Shown: positions 32,701 to 43,628 of the stretch, one piece after another
Numbering within the stretch: position 1 is the stretch's first letter
Layout: each line of letters begins with the position of its first letter
NCBI GenBank assembly: GCA_008477525.1
Contig: SPDT01000006.1
Coordinates: forward strand, 4,491,501-4,555,500
Direction: 5' to 3'
DNA: 64,000 bases
Origin: Hypomyces perniciosus
Taxonomy: Eukaryota > Ascomycota > Sordariomycetes > Hypocreales > Hypocreaceae
Made by a program: the position numbers and the translations under genes
Notes under the pieces: generated by a model
The model's database searches: none
What the model was told of the DNA's origin: nothing
The model's input: only the letters and a program-made list of their open reading frames with translations

Positions 32701-35281
32701 CTCAGCTGCCATGAACTTGACTTCGTCCTTCATGGAGGGCCACATTTTCTTCACTCTAACAAAGATGGCCCGAACCAAACCCGCCTTCTCACGATTAGCG
32801 GGATCCTTCAGAAGGTTGAATAAGAACTCCAGCCCAGAAATGTCGTTAGGAACAATCACATCCACAAATCGTGAGTCCAAGACGGGCTTCTCGAGTTGCT
32901 CTGAACGGCAAATCTCCGTGGCCTCTGCATCTGTCAAGCCGGCCCACCATTGTAAAGTCGGCAAGAGAAGTTGCGTCCGCGTCGTACCAGACACACCACG
33001 TACTTCATTCAGAGACTTAAGAAGTCTGTTCTTGACAAGTGTCAGAGGAGTTGAGGCGGCGTGGGAGGCGAAAAAGGATAGAAGAGCCAGTCTAGCGGAC
33101 TGTGACAGGTGATCCTTCTTGTCTAGGGAAGGCTCTGGGGCAACATAGTATTTCCCGCTCTCAATCGCGGACTTGATCACCACGGTAATGTGTTCTGGGT
33201 CCATCACACACTCCTCAATAGCTGGCAGAATCAGTAAATGAAGCAGCTTGGCAGTAACATCTGCTCCAAGAGCCGCAATATCCTTGGATTTTGATTTTCC
33301 GTACAAGGCATCGGCTCCCCACACGGTCATCGATTTCGAAGATAGAGGAGGTGAATAGAGACCAGTTGCCACGGTAATCAAGTCTGCTGCTGTCTGGCGC
33401 ACACGTTTTGAAGGATCGCTCAACGCCGTGATACAGTAAGGAATGAGGGCCTGGACATCGATCTTGGCTCCATCTCCAGTTTTTAGTCTGTTCTTGACCA
33501 TTTCCAAGGCCGCGACTCGTGCCAACGCGGGATAGGGACCACACCAAATTCGAACAAAGAAACTGCAATATGTACAGTCCTTGAAGGCTGATTGTCGGTT
33601 TAACTTGGGGATCGCATCAAACCTGGCCACAAGCTCGGATTTCTTTGGCGACTGGTCTGATACAATGGAGAAGAACAAGTGGCTGAGCTCACTGAAAATA
33701 TCAGTGGCTTCAGGAAGCAAACACACAGATAAAGACTCCGGGTGATCGGACAACTCGCCAATGACTACGTCGAGATCTTGTAACGGCTTGGTGTCATTTG
33801 ACATGTCAATATCGCCTGTAGCAGTTTCAGGCAGTTTTCTAGTGCGGAATGAAAGGTCCAATTTCATTTCCAGCTCCTCAATGTCAAATTTGACATCCTC
33901 GATGGCCGACTGAATGACATCGCCAGGCTTGCCAGAGGCATGAGACAAGGTGATCAAAGTAGACCCAAGTTCTCTTCGAAGAGAGCCATCCTCGTCGTTT
34001 TCGTCGTTGAGTTCATGAGCCGTCAAGAGCAGTGACTTGAATATGACGGAAATTTGCTTATCCGTCAAAATTTCACTTTCCAGAATCGTTACGATTGTAG
34101 AAAGTCCGCGGGAGTCGCCCTTCTTTGTCAACCTCTCGACCAATGCCAAGCAGAGTCCATTCGCCAACTTGTCCACTCGACGTTCCTGTCCGATTTCAAC
34201 GAGAAGAGTGCCTATATCTGGTACTTTCATCAACGCCTTGGTGACTTTGCTGTTCATTTGCTTGGCCGACCTGAACTGAGCCAAGATAACCAAACAGACT
34301 AATGCAGGTCGAACGGTATCGCCTGTCCATCCGTGAACTGTTTGCTGCATCAAGGCCGTAACCGCATTATCTTCGAGGTTTCCCTTTGATACGAAAATAG
34401 TCATCGCCATATAGGAAGCGATTTGGAGGCTTGGCACCTTCTTCATGACCAAAGACTCGGCAAAAATGGGACCTAGTCTATGCAACAGAGCTTGACTGCT
34501 GTCGCTCTGTATGGCAGCCCGGCCAGACTTTGTTCGGTCTAGTATTCCGCTCACAGCCTCGGTCATGAGACCACCCCAGAATGTGATCAGAGCAGGGTAG
34601 TGGAATTGTTTGCGGCATGACTCGAGAGTGTACTCAGACACCGATGTCAGAAAATCTGGTTGATGGACGGCTTGGTGGACGAAGATCGATCGAGGTGGTG
34701 AAGTAAGAGATCGAATATAGGGATCAAGAAATCGAAATTGGCTGGGTATTTTCGCGGGAAGAATCGATAGTAGGGTCGCAAATGCGGTGATGGAATGGAA
34801 TGGTAAGAAGGTCATGAGTAGAACAGCCGTGTTTTCAGTGTGAATCCTGGTCAAGATGTTAATCGCTGTCTATCCAATGCATTGTTATGTGGGCTTTTGC
34901 GCACTGAAATCGTCGTATTAGCCACTCAATTGCTTTGATAGCCGGCATAAGCCTTAGCCGGCTTCCTACGAGCCGTAGAAACGCCTCGATGTGACGGTCC
35001 AGCTCTTCATTTTCGATCGTGGTAAGCTGCGTCCGGTCTTGAGTCTGGCTTTCTTCACTGAATATGGTCGACTGGAAGACGGTAAAACGACTATCAAGCT
35101 GGCAGAGCTCTTCGAATCCCTGATGGCATGTCGCATACAGCGTCTGATAGGTTTGGGTCGCGGCGACTCGCGGTTCCCAAATCAGGGATTTGGAGTGGCT
35201 GGCCTTTTGCGCCTTGATATTAAGCGTCGACTTGGAGCTTGCGGCAACCTGCGCCAGCTGCGCAGCAAGCGAGGTCGCCAT
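29743..35281 (-). CDS. utp10: U3 snoRNP component UTP10 / HEATR1
   Basis: Three exons on the minus strand, 35281-34905, 34846-30712 and 30648-29743, with introns of 58 and 63 bp, give 1,805 aa, the usual UTP10 size. The N-terminus MATSLAAQLAQVAASSK is the family hallmark. An in-frame ATG 72 bp upstream was rejected because it adds a Pro/Asn-rich stretch not expected in this family. The rest is a helical HEAT-repeat solenoid with the BP28-type C-terminal domain in the last few hundred residues. UTP10 belongs to the t-UTP/UTP-A subcomplex of the 90S small-subunit processome in the nucleolus, where it is needed for pre-18S rRNA processing and, in yeast, for optimal rDNA transcription. Confidence 0.95.
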
Positions 35282-36188
35282 AATTCCAGGATTTAAAGCT
35301 CCAGGTCGGGTGTTGTTCAAGATGGATGGCGGGGGGACGTGGGATTGTTTCACGACGGCAACTTGAAGCTTGCACTGAACTTTTTTTTCAAGCCTTGTTC
35401 AAAAGATTGGCGTAGCGGTTGTTCTTATCGATAAGGCCGCGCTACTGCAGGTCATAGTGGACCATCACGTGACCAGCTGTCTATCAGCACGTGACATGAC
35501 GGATGTGAGAGATGATAGATGAGATTTGTCTTTCATCTGCTTCTGCTGTTCGAGGCACTATCGAAGGGGCTTATTATCACATGTTACTGTTTTTCGGTAA
35601 CATTGACGTGAAGCTGAGATGTACTCCTTGATGCTTGCCCAGCATTCATTGGCTGTCCAAATCCTATAAGCCGTTCCAAGTCGAGCACGCCTGCCGATAA
35701 GACTGGCTTCTGAACACAGCCCCTCGTTGGAACGCCGGTCGACGCATTCCATGACCTTTCTTCATATTCAGATGGAAATAATATGCTAATGAGCTAAGGC
35801 AAAGAGGCAATTCCCGACATGTTTGCACGAACATGGATTAATGAGTCGTTTTACAGAGGAGAATGAGCAGTGCTATGGAGGGGTTGTGTATTCAAGCTGG
35901 TTGTGTTGTCTAACATCTGTACAGCATTTGGTATCCTATCAAAGAACACTTCGACATATGGGCGGTTACACAGCATGTCGGTGAGTTGTAGATGGAATTA
36001 TATGTTAGCGTTTCCTCCGGCTTATTAGCCTAATAAGACGCAAGATCTATGGCGATGTTGCACCAGATCCCCCCACCAATGAGACTCCACCAACTTAGGG
36101 AGCTCGCTCATGTGAGGAGAAGTGATTTCCTACTTGTCCTTTGTTACCATAAAAACTCGCTGACAGCTTATCTCCGCAATACATAAAT
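35282..36188. other. Divergent intergenic region between utp10 and the GDSL esterase gene
   Basis: This 907-bp stretch holds both promoters. Two CACGTGAC boxes lie near utp10 (listed separately), followed by an AGATGATAGATGAGAT stretch resembling the ribosome-biogenesis PAC element (GATGAG). No gene is visible. Confidence 0.55.
35465..35495. promoter_or_regulatory. Tandem CACGTGAC E-boxes upstream of utp10
   Basis: Two CACGTG cores at 35466-35471 and 35488-35493, 22 bp apart (about two helical turns), sit 185-215 bp upstream of the utp10 start in the same orientation. They match the Cbf1-type bHLH consensus. Their spacing and position suggest a real promoter element; occupancy is inferred. 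Confidence 0.5.
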
Positions 36189-37148
36189 ATGGCTGTAAGC
36201 TGCATGGCTCCTTCAGAAAGACATCCGAGCTGACTTATTAGAAATCGTATCCTCAGGTGTTGCTTCTCGGCGACTCTCTCGTGGAACAGTCCATCTGGCT
36301 CCAAGATGGATTCTCATTTCACGCAGCACTCCAGACTCGTAAGTCTCCGCATTCATATACTTTATTAGAAAGCTAATATCTGATTGTTTGTTGTCAGGCC
36401 TGATCAGGCGATATGATGTTGTCAATCGCGGCCTCTCGGGATGGAATACGGCCAACGTTGTCCAGTTCCTCTCTGACATTGTCTCAGAGCCTACTCCATC
36501 CTCGCCAAAGCTTGAATACCTCGTGAGTCTCAATGACGCGAACATGCCAAGCAATTTCCGGTAATAACCAGCGGCTAGCTCGTACTCCTAGGAGCGAACG
36601 ATGCCGTCCTTCCTATGGAGACAACTGCGCAGCATGTTCCGATTGACGAGTACAAGAAGAACCTGAGCACGATCATCAACCATCCTCATGTCCAAGCCCA
36701 CAAGCCAACAATCCTGCTCGTCACACCTCCACCAGCAGACGAGATCAAGCTCACTAAGCTTGACATGGCTGAAGGTCATCCTAGCTCGGTAAGAAAGGCA
36801 ACCGTCACCGCATCCTACGCAGAGAAAGCCCGCGAAGTGGCCCGCGAGAACCCTGGAGTTATCCTCATCGACCTCTGGCAAGCCATCATGGATAAGGCCG
36901 TATCCTTGACGCCGGGCGACTATCAGCCTGGGGGCCCGTTGCTAGGATCACCTGAGAACGGGAAGCAAGGAGGGCTCGACCAGCTTCTTCCCGATGGACT
37001 TCATTTAGGAGCGGAGGCTTACAAGATCTTTTTCGAGGCGGTTCGGCCACATATTGGAAAGGAGCCAGCTTCGACCCCGGACGAAAGGGGTGACTACGTG
37101 TATCCTGACTGGAGGGTTGTGAACCCGTCTAAGGTGCCGCTGAACTAA
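36189..37148 (+). CDS. GDSL esterase, isoamyl acetate-hydrolysing (IAH1-like)
   Basis: Four exons, 36189-36194, 36242-36338, 36398-36522 and 36579-37148, with introns of 47, 59 and 56 bp, give 265 aa. The catalytic serine is in LLLGDSLVEQS, the oxyanion block in LLGANDAVLP, and the Asp/His pair in LPDGLHLGAEAY: all four SGNH blocks are present. IAH1 hydrolyses short acetate esters; the true substrate here is unknown. Exon 1 encodes only Met-Ala. It is proposed because an in-frame stop lies immediately before KSYPQVLLLGDS, because CTGAC-TTATTAG just upstream is an ideal branch and acceptor, and because ATGGCT followed by GTAAGC gives an exact frame. A longer alternative first exon is not seen. 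Confidence 0.85.
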
Positions 37149-38573
37149 CGAGGCGCTTCAGACATGCAAGCAATACGGAGTACGAGTACTGAGATAGACT
37201 GAACTTATTAATTAAGAACTGAGTAAGTTTCAAGGGCAAATTTCGCACGTTTCATACTTAGAGGCGAGTTCAAGGTCTCACCCGTGGGGCTAGGCGATGT
37301 ACGAAGTACCAGCTGTACTCGTAGGATGTCAAAGCTATCAATGAAGCCTCCTGGGACAAGTAATGATTAGATACTTGATACAATATTTCCCATGCCGTCA
37401 TAAAATACAGACGTGCCAGGAATGTACACAGAATCCTGCATATTGCTATGGAGAGGCCAGGAGGATTGTAGCCTGCATAGACAACTTTGGGCTTATAGAG
37501 GTACATAACACCCCTGGAGCCCTACGAGCACAATCCCACCACTGACCGCTAAGGCAGGCTAGGCGAGCCCAACTGTGGCAGGCAAGTAGCCTGTGGATCT
37601 TCTAAGCTGGAACTTGATTGTGGGGAGATGTCCATTCAGCAGCTCTTGCTAATCAGACAACCTCCCATCATCAAGAATTCGGGCCACCAACAACACCCAC
37701 ACTCATTCCTCTGCAATCTCGCCCTGCGTTGCAGCAGCGCTTCTCTAATAATACTCCATACAGCACGAAAAGAGGCCAGTCTCACGTTCCTCTCCGTCAT
37801 TAAACGTCATACTATCGGTATCTCGCCCTCGAGACCCCACCGCCAGACTCCCCTCCGTCCTGCCTGTGTCTTCTACGCGGTCGCGACTTCATTGCTGCTC
37901 AACTTGAGACGTCGACAAATCTCCTCGAAAACCATCTCCTTTACCCGTCTGCACAGCTTGCCGTTGCTGGATTGCCGACTCTACTAGCACACAAAATCGA
38001 CTTGATATTCCTCATCGACGCTTGATTTTGGTACATATACGAGTACCTACATATGAGAGATACCCTTCGATACAGCCCACCTGCAATCTTGGAGTCGCTT
38101 CGTGTCCTTGGCTGGCACAGTCTCTACTGCCCGAAGAGATACCACCCTGAGGACGCCTTCATCCAACCCCTCCGATCTATCGAGCAGCTGAGCATCTGGG
38201 CTTCGATCTCATCCCCCAGCCATAACGCACGCTCTGCGCCGTCGCCCAGTAGCGGCCTTGTGGTCTAGGCCAGGCGATGTGGCGGGGGAGGTGGACCTCA
38301 TGAACTGTCACTCAAAGGGATCGAGGTCAAAGGAGTCACACCGCGTCACATATTGCAAGAAGAGCAAGCCGAGAGGTCTTGAGCCTGTTCTAAAGTCTCA
38401 TTTTGTCTGATATTTGGTGGCGCAAACGTTGCACGACTTCGATCGTTTGTCCGAATCACCCCAACACCCTGCCACTTGGTGCTTCCATCACGATACGATA
38501 GTACTCCTAGATTCTTTGAACCATCACTCGTCAAACATCATATGTTTCCTTCTCACCCGCAATCGCATCGGAC
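37149..38573. other. Intergenic region upstream of the 'hydrolase 19'-like gene
   Basis: These 1.4 kb contain only short open frames, including one at 37628-37987 that is rich in Ser, Leu and Arg and resembles nothing known to me. The DNA from ~37640 to ~38240 is strongly C/T-rich on the plus strand, like a long 5' leader. A TACGGAGTA motif lies at 37174-37182. Confidence 0.55.
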
Positions 38574-40496
38574 ATGGATCCACGTTTTCCTGTCTCCCGG
38601 GAAGAACTGTACAACCTACAGATGGAGTTGAAGCAAGTCCAATATGCCCAGGCCAACCATGCAGAACGAATCTTGAGACTGGAGAAGCGTCAGGCAGATG
38701 ATTCTGCACTCAAGTCCGTGTGGAACTCCCCATTCCCCGGCGTTCTCAGCGGCACCCCACAACATGGTAGGCCATCTTTACTCTCACCATCTGCTAGACC
38801 TATTCTAACAACGGTAACCTGTATAGGACCAGTCCAAATTCCTCAAAATGACATGTTTGATGATTTAGATGAGCAAGGCGAGCAGTTGCTCGGCTCACTG
38901 CACCTGGGTCCTGCAGAAGAAGAACCAGTTCGCCGGGGCGCTGCTTCACGAGCCAATAGCGTCCGATTCGATGAAAGCGCCTTACATGGCTCAAGCTGGG
39001 GCGGGCAGAACAACCGCCACTCTGGGGATTTCGGTCAGGTTCGTCCGGGAAGCGGTTTCATGATGGAGCGTTCCCTATCCCACAAGTCAGATGGAAGACA
39101 CAGCTCCGCAGGACACTCGGTGCATTCCCATCATTCTGTCGCCTCGGGTCGCGCAAGCAGCCTTGGCCTCGATACCAATTTTGCCACTGGTGATGAAGAT
39201 GACGACTCATCCTTTGAAATGCCTGGACTTCCTGCCTCCCTCTACGTGCTGGGGACAGTCCCGGCTATTGTGCGTTGCTGGCTGACAACAAATTATGCTC
39301 ACGGAACCCTGCTCTATGCAGATGTTTGTACTGGATCACAAAGGTCTACGATCGAGTATTCCCTCGTCAAAGAGCTAGACCTCTTGGATGAATTTCATCG
39401 AGATGTCAATGGCATCTTTCGAGCTAGGTTGGATGTGTACCTTGCCGAAGCAGTTGTCACGCGGCACAGCAGCAGGTCGGACACAGCCGCGGGCTCTGTC
39501 CCATCCATGTCTGTCTGTTTCGAGATGTGCGGAGGCGAGCAGCTGAAGCCCAACTCAGATCCCAAGGCAATCCGCATATTCATTGGAAGCGATGCTCTGC
39601 GATCTCATGCTGCGGACATCCTCTTCTCGCAGAATTCCATGGTCCTCTATAGCAACGACCGTGACAGGCTGCGGGTTCCGTTTGTTCGCCCGGAAGATGA
39701 GGGTGTTTTCCGCCACATCTACACCACCAACGTAGCTCCAGAGAAGCCTAAACTAAACGCCAACGCTGCCCCGTTCGTCCTGGGAGAGACTAACCAACCC
39801 AATGGCGAGGAGAAGGCGGCGGTTGCTGTAAGTGAGGGACCCGAACGCTGCGAAACAAGGGATCAGGTTTCGCCGACCTTGGCACACCCTGAGCCTCTTC
39901 GGCGTGTTCGCGCGAGTAGTGTCCCGGATCCCGAGGAGGGGGTTGAAAAGCCTCCTACTGCTGACTCTGAGCGTCGCGGAAGAGATGGTTCGAGTGCATC
40001 AGAGACATCCCGACGAGAACTGTCGTCAGGAATATGGGGTTCGTGGCGCAATGGGGGTGGGAATGGAATGGACCAGCGAGAAAACATTCCACTGAGTGGG
40101 TATCAGCCCGCCGCACGGGGAGGACGCAACATGAAAGTGCTCAAATCCTTGAAATCCGGCTCATCGGCCCGAACAGGAGCGTCGTACGAGCCACCACTTC
40201 CGTCAAAGTCAGGCGACGGCCGCCGCAAGAGCCAAGTGAGCATAAACGATGAGAACATTGCCAATGGTGGTAGTGGTAGTGGTAGTGGCAGTGGTGGAAG
40301 TGGTGCTATCCGATGGGACACGAAGAAACCTACAGCATCGAGCAGCGAGCCGAAGTCTCATTCAGGTGGTCGGGCCGTGTCGTCCTCGTCAGCGCTGCCG
40401 CGATCCGCGAACCCAGTTGGAGTGGCATCGGCGTTCTCTTGGATGACGCCTAACAGTGCCAAGTCGACAAAAACGTCGGCAGCAGCCGCGGATTAG
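38574..40496 (+). CDS. Conserved fungal low-complexity protein, often labelled 'ubiquitin carboxyl-terminal hydrolase 19'
   Basis: Exons 38574-38766 and 38827-40496, with a 60-bp intron (GTAGGC...TAG), give 620 aa. The N-terminus (FPVSREELYNLQMELKQVQ) is a predicted coiled coil. A Ser/His/Gly-rich region follows, then a folded-looking block at ~190-380 beginning MPGLPASLYVLGTVPAIVRCWLT, and a disordered C-terminus with a Gly-Ser run. From memory, orthologues in Sordariomycetes carry the name 'ubiquitin carboxyl-terminal hydrolase 19', but I see no USP Cys box (GLxNxGNTCYxN) and no His box, so a deubiquitinase role is unsupported. The ~190-380 block has the look of a retropepsin-like or scaffold domain, which I cannot confirm. 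The intron is in frame and free of stops; splicing it is preferred because donor, branch and acceptor are good. Confidence 0.8.
   Translation: MDPRFPVSREELYNLQMELKQVQYAQANHAERILRLEKRQADDSALKSVWNSPFPGVLSGTPQHGRPSLLSPSARPILTTVTCIGPVQIPQNDMFDDLDEQGEQLLGSLHLGPAEEEPVRRGAASRANSVRFDESALHGSSWGGQNNRHSGDFGQVRPGSGFMMERSLSHKSDGRHSSAGHSVHSHHSVASGRASSLGLDTNFATGDEDDDSSFEMPGLPASLYVLGTVPAIVRCWLTTNYAHGTLLYADVCTGSQRSTIEYSLVKELDLLDEFHRDVNGIFRARLDVYLAEAVVTRHSSRSDTAAGSVPSMSVCFEMCGGEQLKPNSDPKAIRIFIGSDALRSHAADILFSQNSMVLYSNDRDRLRVPFVRPEDEGVFRHIYTTNVAPEKPKLNANAAPFVLGETNQPNGEEKAAVAVSEGPERCETRDQVSPTLAHPEPLRRVRASSVPDPEEGVEKPPTADSERRGRDGSSASETSRRELSSGIWGSWRNGGGNGMDQRENIPLSGYQPAARGGRNMKVLKSLKSGSSARTGASYEPPLPSKSGDGRRKSQVSINDENIANGGSGSGSGSGGSGAIRWDTKKPTASSSEPKSHSGGRAVSSSSALPRSANPVGVASAFSWMTPNSAKSTKTSAAAAD
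40264..40304 (+). repeat. GGTAGT hexanucleotide run encoding Gly-Ser
   Basis: About six GGTAGT-like units in tandem encode a (GS)n linker inside the C-terminal disordered part of the 'hydrolase 19'-like protein. Third positions are almost uniform, as in a young repeat. Confidence 0.8.
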
Positions 40497-40739
40497 GATG
40501 CAGGGTTGTTTTTTTGACCATGTCCGTTTTTGCTGCATAGATGATGCTCACGAAGTGAAGTAGACGTGTAGAGACGGAACTTCTCAGTTTAATGTGGGCG
40601 ACCAAGGGGGTCGGTCGATATAGAGGTCGAGATACTATGGATCTGACCGGCGACCAGCTTCAAGGCCCTGTCTATTAGTGACAATGAAATAATACAAAAA
40701 CATTGTGAATCTATATTTTGTCTCCCATCAAGTCTCCTC

Positions 40740-41559
40740 CTACATCTTGGGAGTAGGGGGCAACGCCTCGAGAACCTTCTTGGTATCCTTGATAGATGTC
40801 TTGACAACATTAAACAGCCCCTTGAACGCAGGATGCGACGCATCGCCCAGACACTCATACATCCAGCTCTCACTTGAAGTAACCACCACGCCCGGCTCGG
40901 CACGCAATCGATCCAGCGCAACGACAACCTCGGCCTTGTTGCAGCTGCTAACGCCATCGGCAATGATATAGGGATGATGGCCCGCATCGCGCAGATCCAG
41001 GGCGGTCTGGGTGATGCAGATGTGGGATTCGATGCCCACGAGGGCGACGCGCGAGTTGGGCGGCAGGGCGGAGGCGATCGGAGGGATGAGCATTGAGAAT
41101 TTTGTCTTGTCGTGAGGGTCCGAGGGGAGCAGGGAGGCGAGGGATGGGACTGTCGGACCGAGTTTGGCGGATGTTTGGGTGGTGGTATGGACGGGGATAG
41201 AGAGGGCTTGGGCGAAGGAGAGGAGCTTTTTGGTTGTTGTTACGCTGTTGAAGGTTGTTAGTATGAGAGCGTGATAGCATGAGGATCTGGGGAGAGCGCT
41301 TACATGCTGTCGAACTCGTAGATGGCGGTGCGGAACTTTTCCTGCATGTCGCAGACACTGGAGAGTGGTCAATTTATATACGAGAGTCGCATCGCAGCGC
41401 AGCGCATTGCAGCGCATCGGCTCGCATGACGTGCGAATCGGAGCTATGGCGGGCGGGAAACTCACAGTATGGCCGGGTTTTCTGGCGGGTTGTCAGCGTA
41501 ATTCGCGGTGCCAGCTGGCGCGACTGGTTTTACTTACTGAAGCGCATTTCTGAAGCCAT
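40740..41559 (-). CDS. Isochorismatase-family cysteine hydrolase
   Basis: Four exons on the minus strand, 41559-41538, 41481-41466, 41357-41304 and 41244-40740, with introns of 56, 108 and 59 bp, give 198 aa. The fold is that of the isochorismatase/YcaC/ISOC family. Asp16 in LVCDMQEKF and the cysteine in VGIESHICITQTA are two of the catalytic triad, with a lysine in TSAKLGPTV the candidate third. The N-terminus RFKNPAILVCDMQEKF can be built only by joining three tiny exons (22, 16 and 54 nt); each join keeps the frame and uses GTRAGT-type donors. The protein has no obvious targeting signal. Its substrate is unknown: nicotinamide and isochorismate specificities cannot be separated by eye. Confidence 0.88.
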
Positions 41560-42515
41560 TGTGCGTGTCTGGAGGAGGAAAGGGGATGCTGATGGCGATG
41601 CTGATGCTGGCGGTGATGATGCGAATGGCGGGGTTGACTTGCAAAGGTGCGCAAGCAGTAGCCGAGGTCCAATTGGAATTGATCGTGATGCCAATGGTCG
41701 AAGGAATCGTGTCGTCGATGTCATAACATACGTAATAAATAGATAGATAGATACCAGGCAGGACAAAGGGCGGGAGAGAGAGAGAGGACGAATATATAGG
41801 CTCGAGGCCAAAAGTCCGAGTAGCGGAACGTATTACGCAGGATGAGCAAAAATGTTCGGCAGCAGGGATCAGATGCGGCAGATTATTTTTCGGGGCCCAC
41901 AACTGAACTGCAGCAGAGATTCAGCGGGGGCCATCACATTGGTGGCGGCGGAGACAACAGTGCTAGCGGTTGAAGTACTAGTAATAGTAGTGAGTGTAGT
42001 AGTAGAGCATAATAGAGCCGAGAGAGAAAAAATTAGTGGTCATTGCCCGCTATAGCCCTCTATAATACTCCGTACTCCGCGTACGAAGCACTCGCCGGGG
42101 ATATAGCGGCCCATGAGTCTGTCGAACAATGCGGGGCGGATCCAGGCCTTGTAAGCAGATTTGCTCTTGTAGTAGTATGTATTAGACTATTAGTATTGAT
42201 GTATTGCAAGATCACGGAGTGTAATAATAGGTATGCTTCAATACTATACGGGGTAGTACTATGCCCACCAAGTATAGCAGGCAGGTCTCTCTTACAGGCC
42301 CTCTCGCTGTGGGTGATTGTGGGTGACTGTTACACTGCATCCCGTCAAGACCTGTCAAAGTAATACGAAGTACGAAGTAGGTAGGAGATACGGAGTAGAT
42401 AGATAGTATCGAGTATTTGAGATCTTGATGCATGTTCCAGCTGCAATCCACGTCGCCATTCCCAATCTACTCTAGCTGCTCACCCCCAAAAAAGAAAAGT
42501 CTTGAAAAAAATCTT

Positions 42516-42630
42516 CCTTCGGCTCCGATCTCATGCAGGGAGCCCTACTCGTATGTATGCAGGCCGCTGATCTTGTCACTTAACAGCAAACAGAAAGCTC
42601 AAAATTCTTTCTTCTTCCCTGTTGGCCCCC
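42516..42630 (+). repeat. Diverged duplicated block, copy A
   Basis: This copy contains CTCCGATCTCATGCAGGGAG followed by CCCTA, then GCTGATCTTG and an A-rich AGCAAACAGAAAGCTCAAAA. The same elements occur in the same order and orientation in copy B at 43508-43622. The middle sections have drifted. Confidence 0.6.
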
Positions 42631-43507
42631 AAGAGCTGAGGTCTTTTAAAGGATATCCCATCAAGCCTATTTTTATTTAACGTACGATACATGCAAGGAA
42701 AACGTTCCACCTTGCATCATGTACTTTCCTTGTAGTTCTCTCTGGCCGATCTTGACTTTGGGCAATCTTGTTGTATGAGTACAGCCCTAATTACAACCTA
42801 TACTCTAAATGCCATTCCAACGATTCCAATTCATAGGATGCTGGGATTCTAGTTTGGAGCTATACTAAGTAAATATAAATAATAACTCATGCTTGCTTAT
42901 GTGCATTGCAATAAAAAGATCAACTCTGTGAGTTGTGTGCTCCAGAACTATAGAGACGCCGTTGTCCCCTTCTCGTTATGGCTCTTGACCTGCCTTTAAT
43001 GGTAGTCTGTCCGAACCTACAAACATTCACACACACAGTGTCCAAGATGCTCTCAGTTGCTTCTCAGTTGCTTCTGACTCTAAATAGGCATGATTTATCT
43101 TCCTAGGATTTACCTTTGGTGTGATTACTAATAACATATACTCTTGGACTTGAAGATAGACTCAGTCCAACAGTCTATAGACGAAGGAGATATCAGGTAA
43201 GTTGCAGCAAGTACTACAGAGGAGATGCTAAATCCACACTTCACTCACTCAATGGGTTGATCGGTTTTGGCAACTCTTGATTCGAGCATCCTGTTAATAA
43301 GTGAAGCCGTGGAATTCCTTCATGGACTGTTGAGTCACCTTTTTTGTATCAACAATGTCAACAACCTTACTAACAAGGCATAGACGGGAGTATCCATTCC
43401 TTTAAGGTAGGCTCCGTTTCAAGGATGACACAACTCTTTTCTTAAACATCCGGGCTCCAAGCTTTTTACTCTATATTTAAACACTCAATTTAAAACACAC
43501 ATGCATA

Positions 43508-43622
43508 TCTCCTCCAAACTCCGATCGCATGCAGGGAGGGCTAAGCACAGCTGCACGCTACTGATCTCGCAACCCTAAAAGCAAAGCGCCAAAAAAAAAG
43601 AAATATTTTCCTAACAATCGCC
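43508..43622 (+). repeat. Diverged duplicated block, copy B, abutting the midasin stop codon
   Basis: This copy contains CTCCGATCGCATGCAGGGAG followed by GGCTA, then ACTGATCTCG and an A-rich AGCAAAGCGCCAAAAAAAAA. It ends within ten bases of the midasin stop codon, so it is part of the midasin 3' flank; copy A lies about 1 kb further out. Confidence 0.6.
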
Positions 43623-43628
43623 GTGCTC

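Larger units (their letters stand above)
41560..43628. other. Two-kilobase non-coding region downstream of midasin
   Basis: No gene, tRNA or transposon end is visible. The region contains a (GATA)4 tract near 41739-41754, two exact TACGGAGTA/TACTCCGTA motifs (42066-42074 and 42389-42397) with several near matches, a short tandem TCTCAGTTGCT duplication near 43050, and two diverged copies of a ~100-bp block (listed separately). It is AT-rich from ~42,640 to ~43,500. Confidence 0.6.

Noticed and set aside
35282..35353. A longer utp10 start 24 codons upstream
   Set aside because: The extra residues are Pro/Asn-rich and precede MATSLAAQLAQ, which is where UTP10 proteins normally begin.
37628..37987. 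A 119-codon frame upstream of the 'hydrolase 19'-like gene
   Set aside because: Composition follows the C/T-rich leader DNA, no recognisable domain, and it is flanked by other short frames of equal quality.
41560..43628. A transposon in the large gap after midasin
   Set aside because: I found no transposase-like frame, no terminal inverted or long direct repeats and no target-site duplication; only the diverged short block pair.
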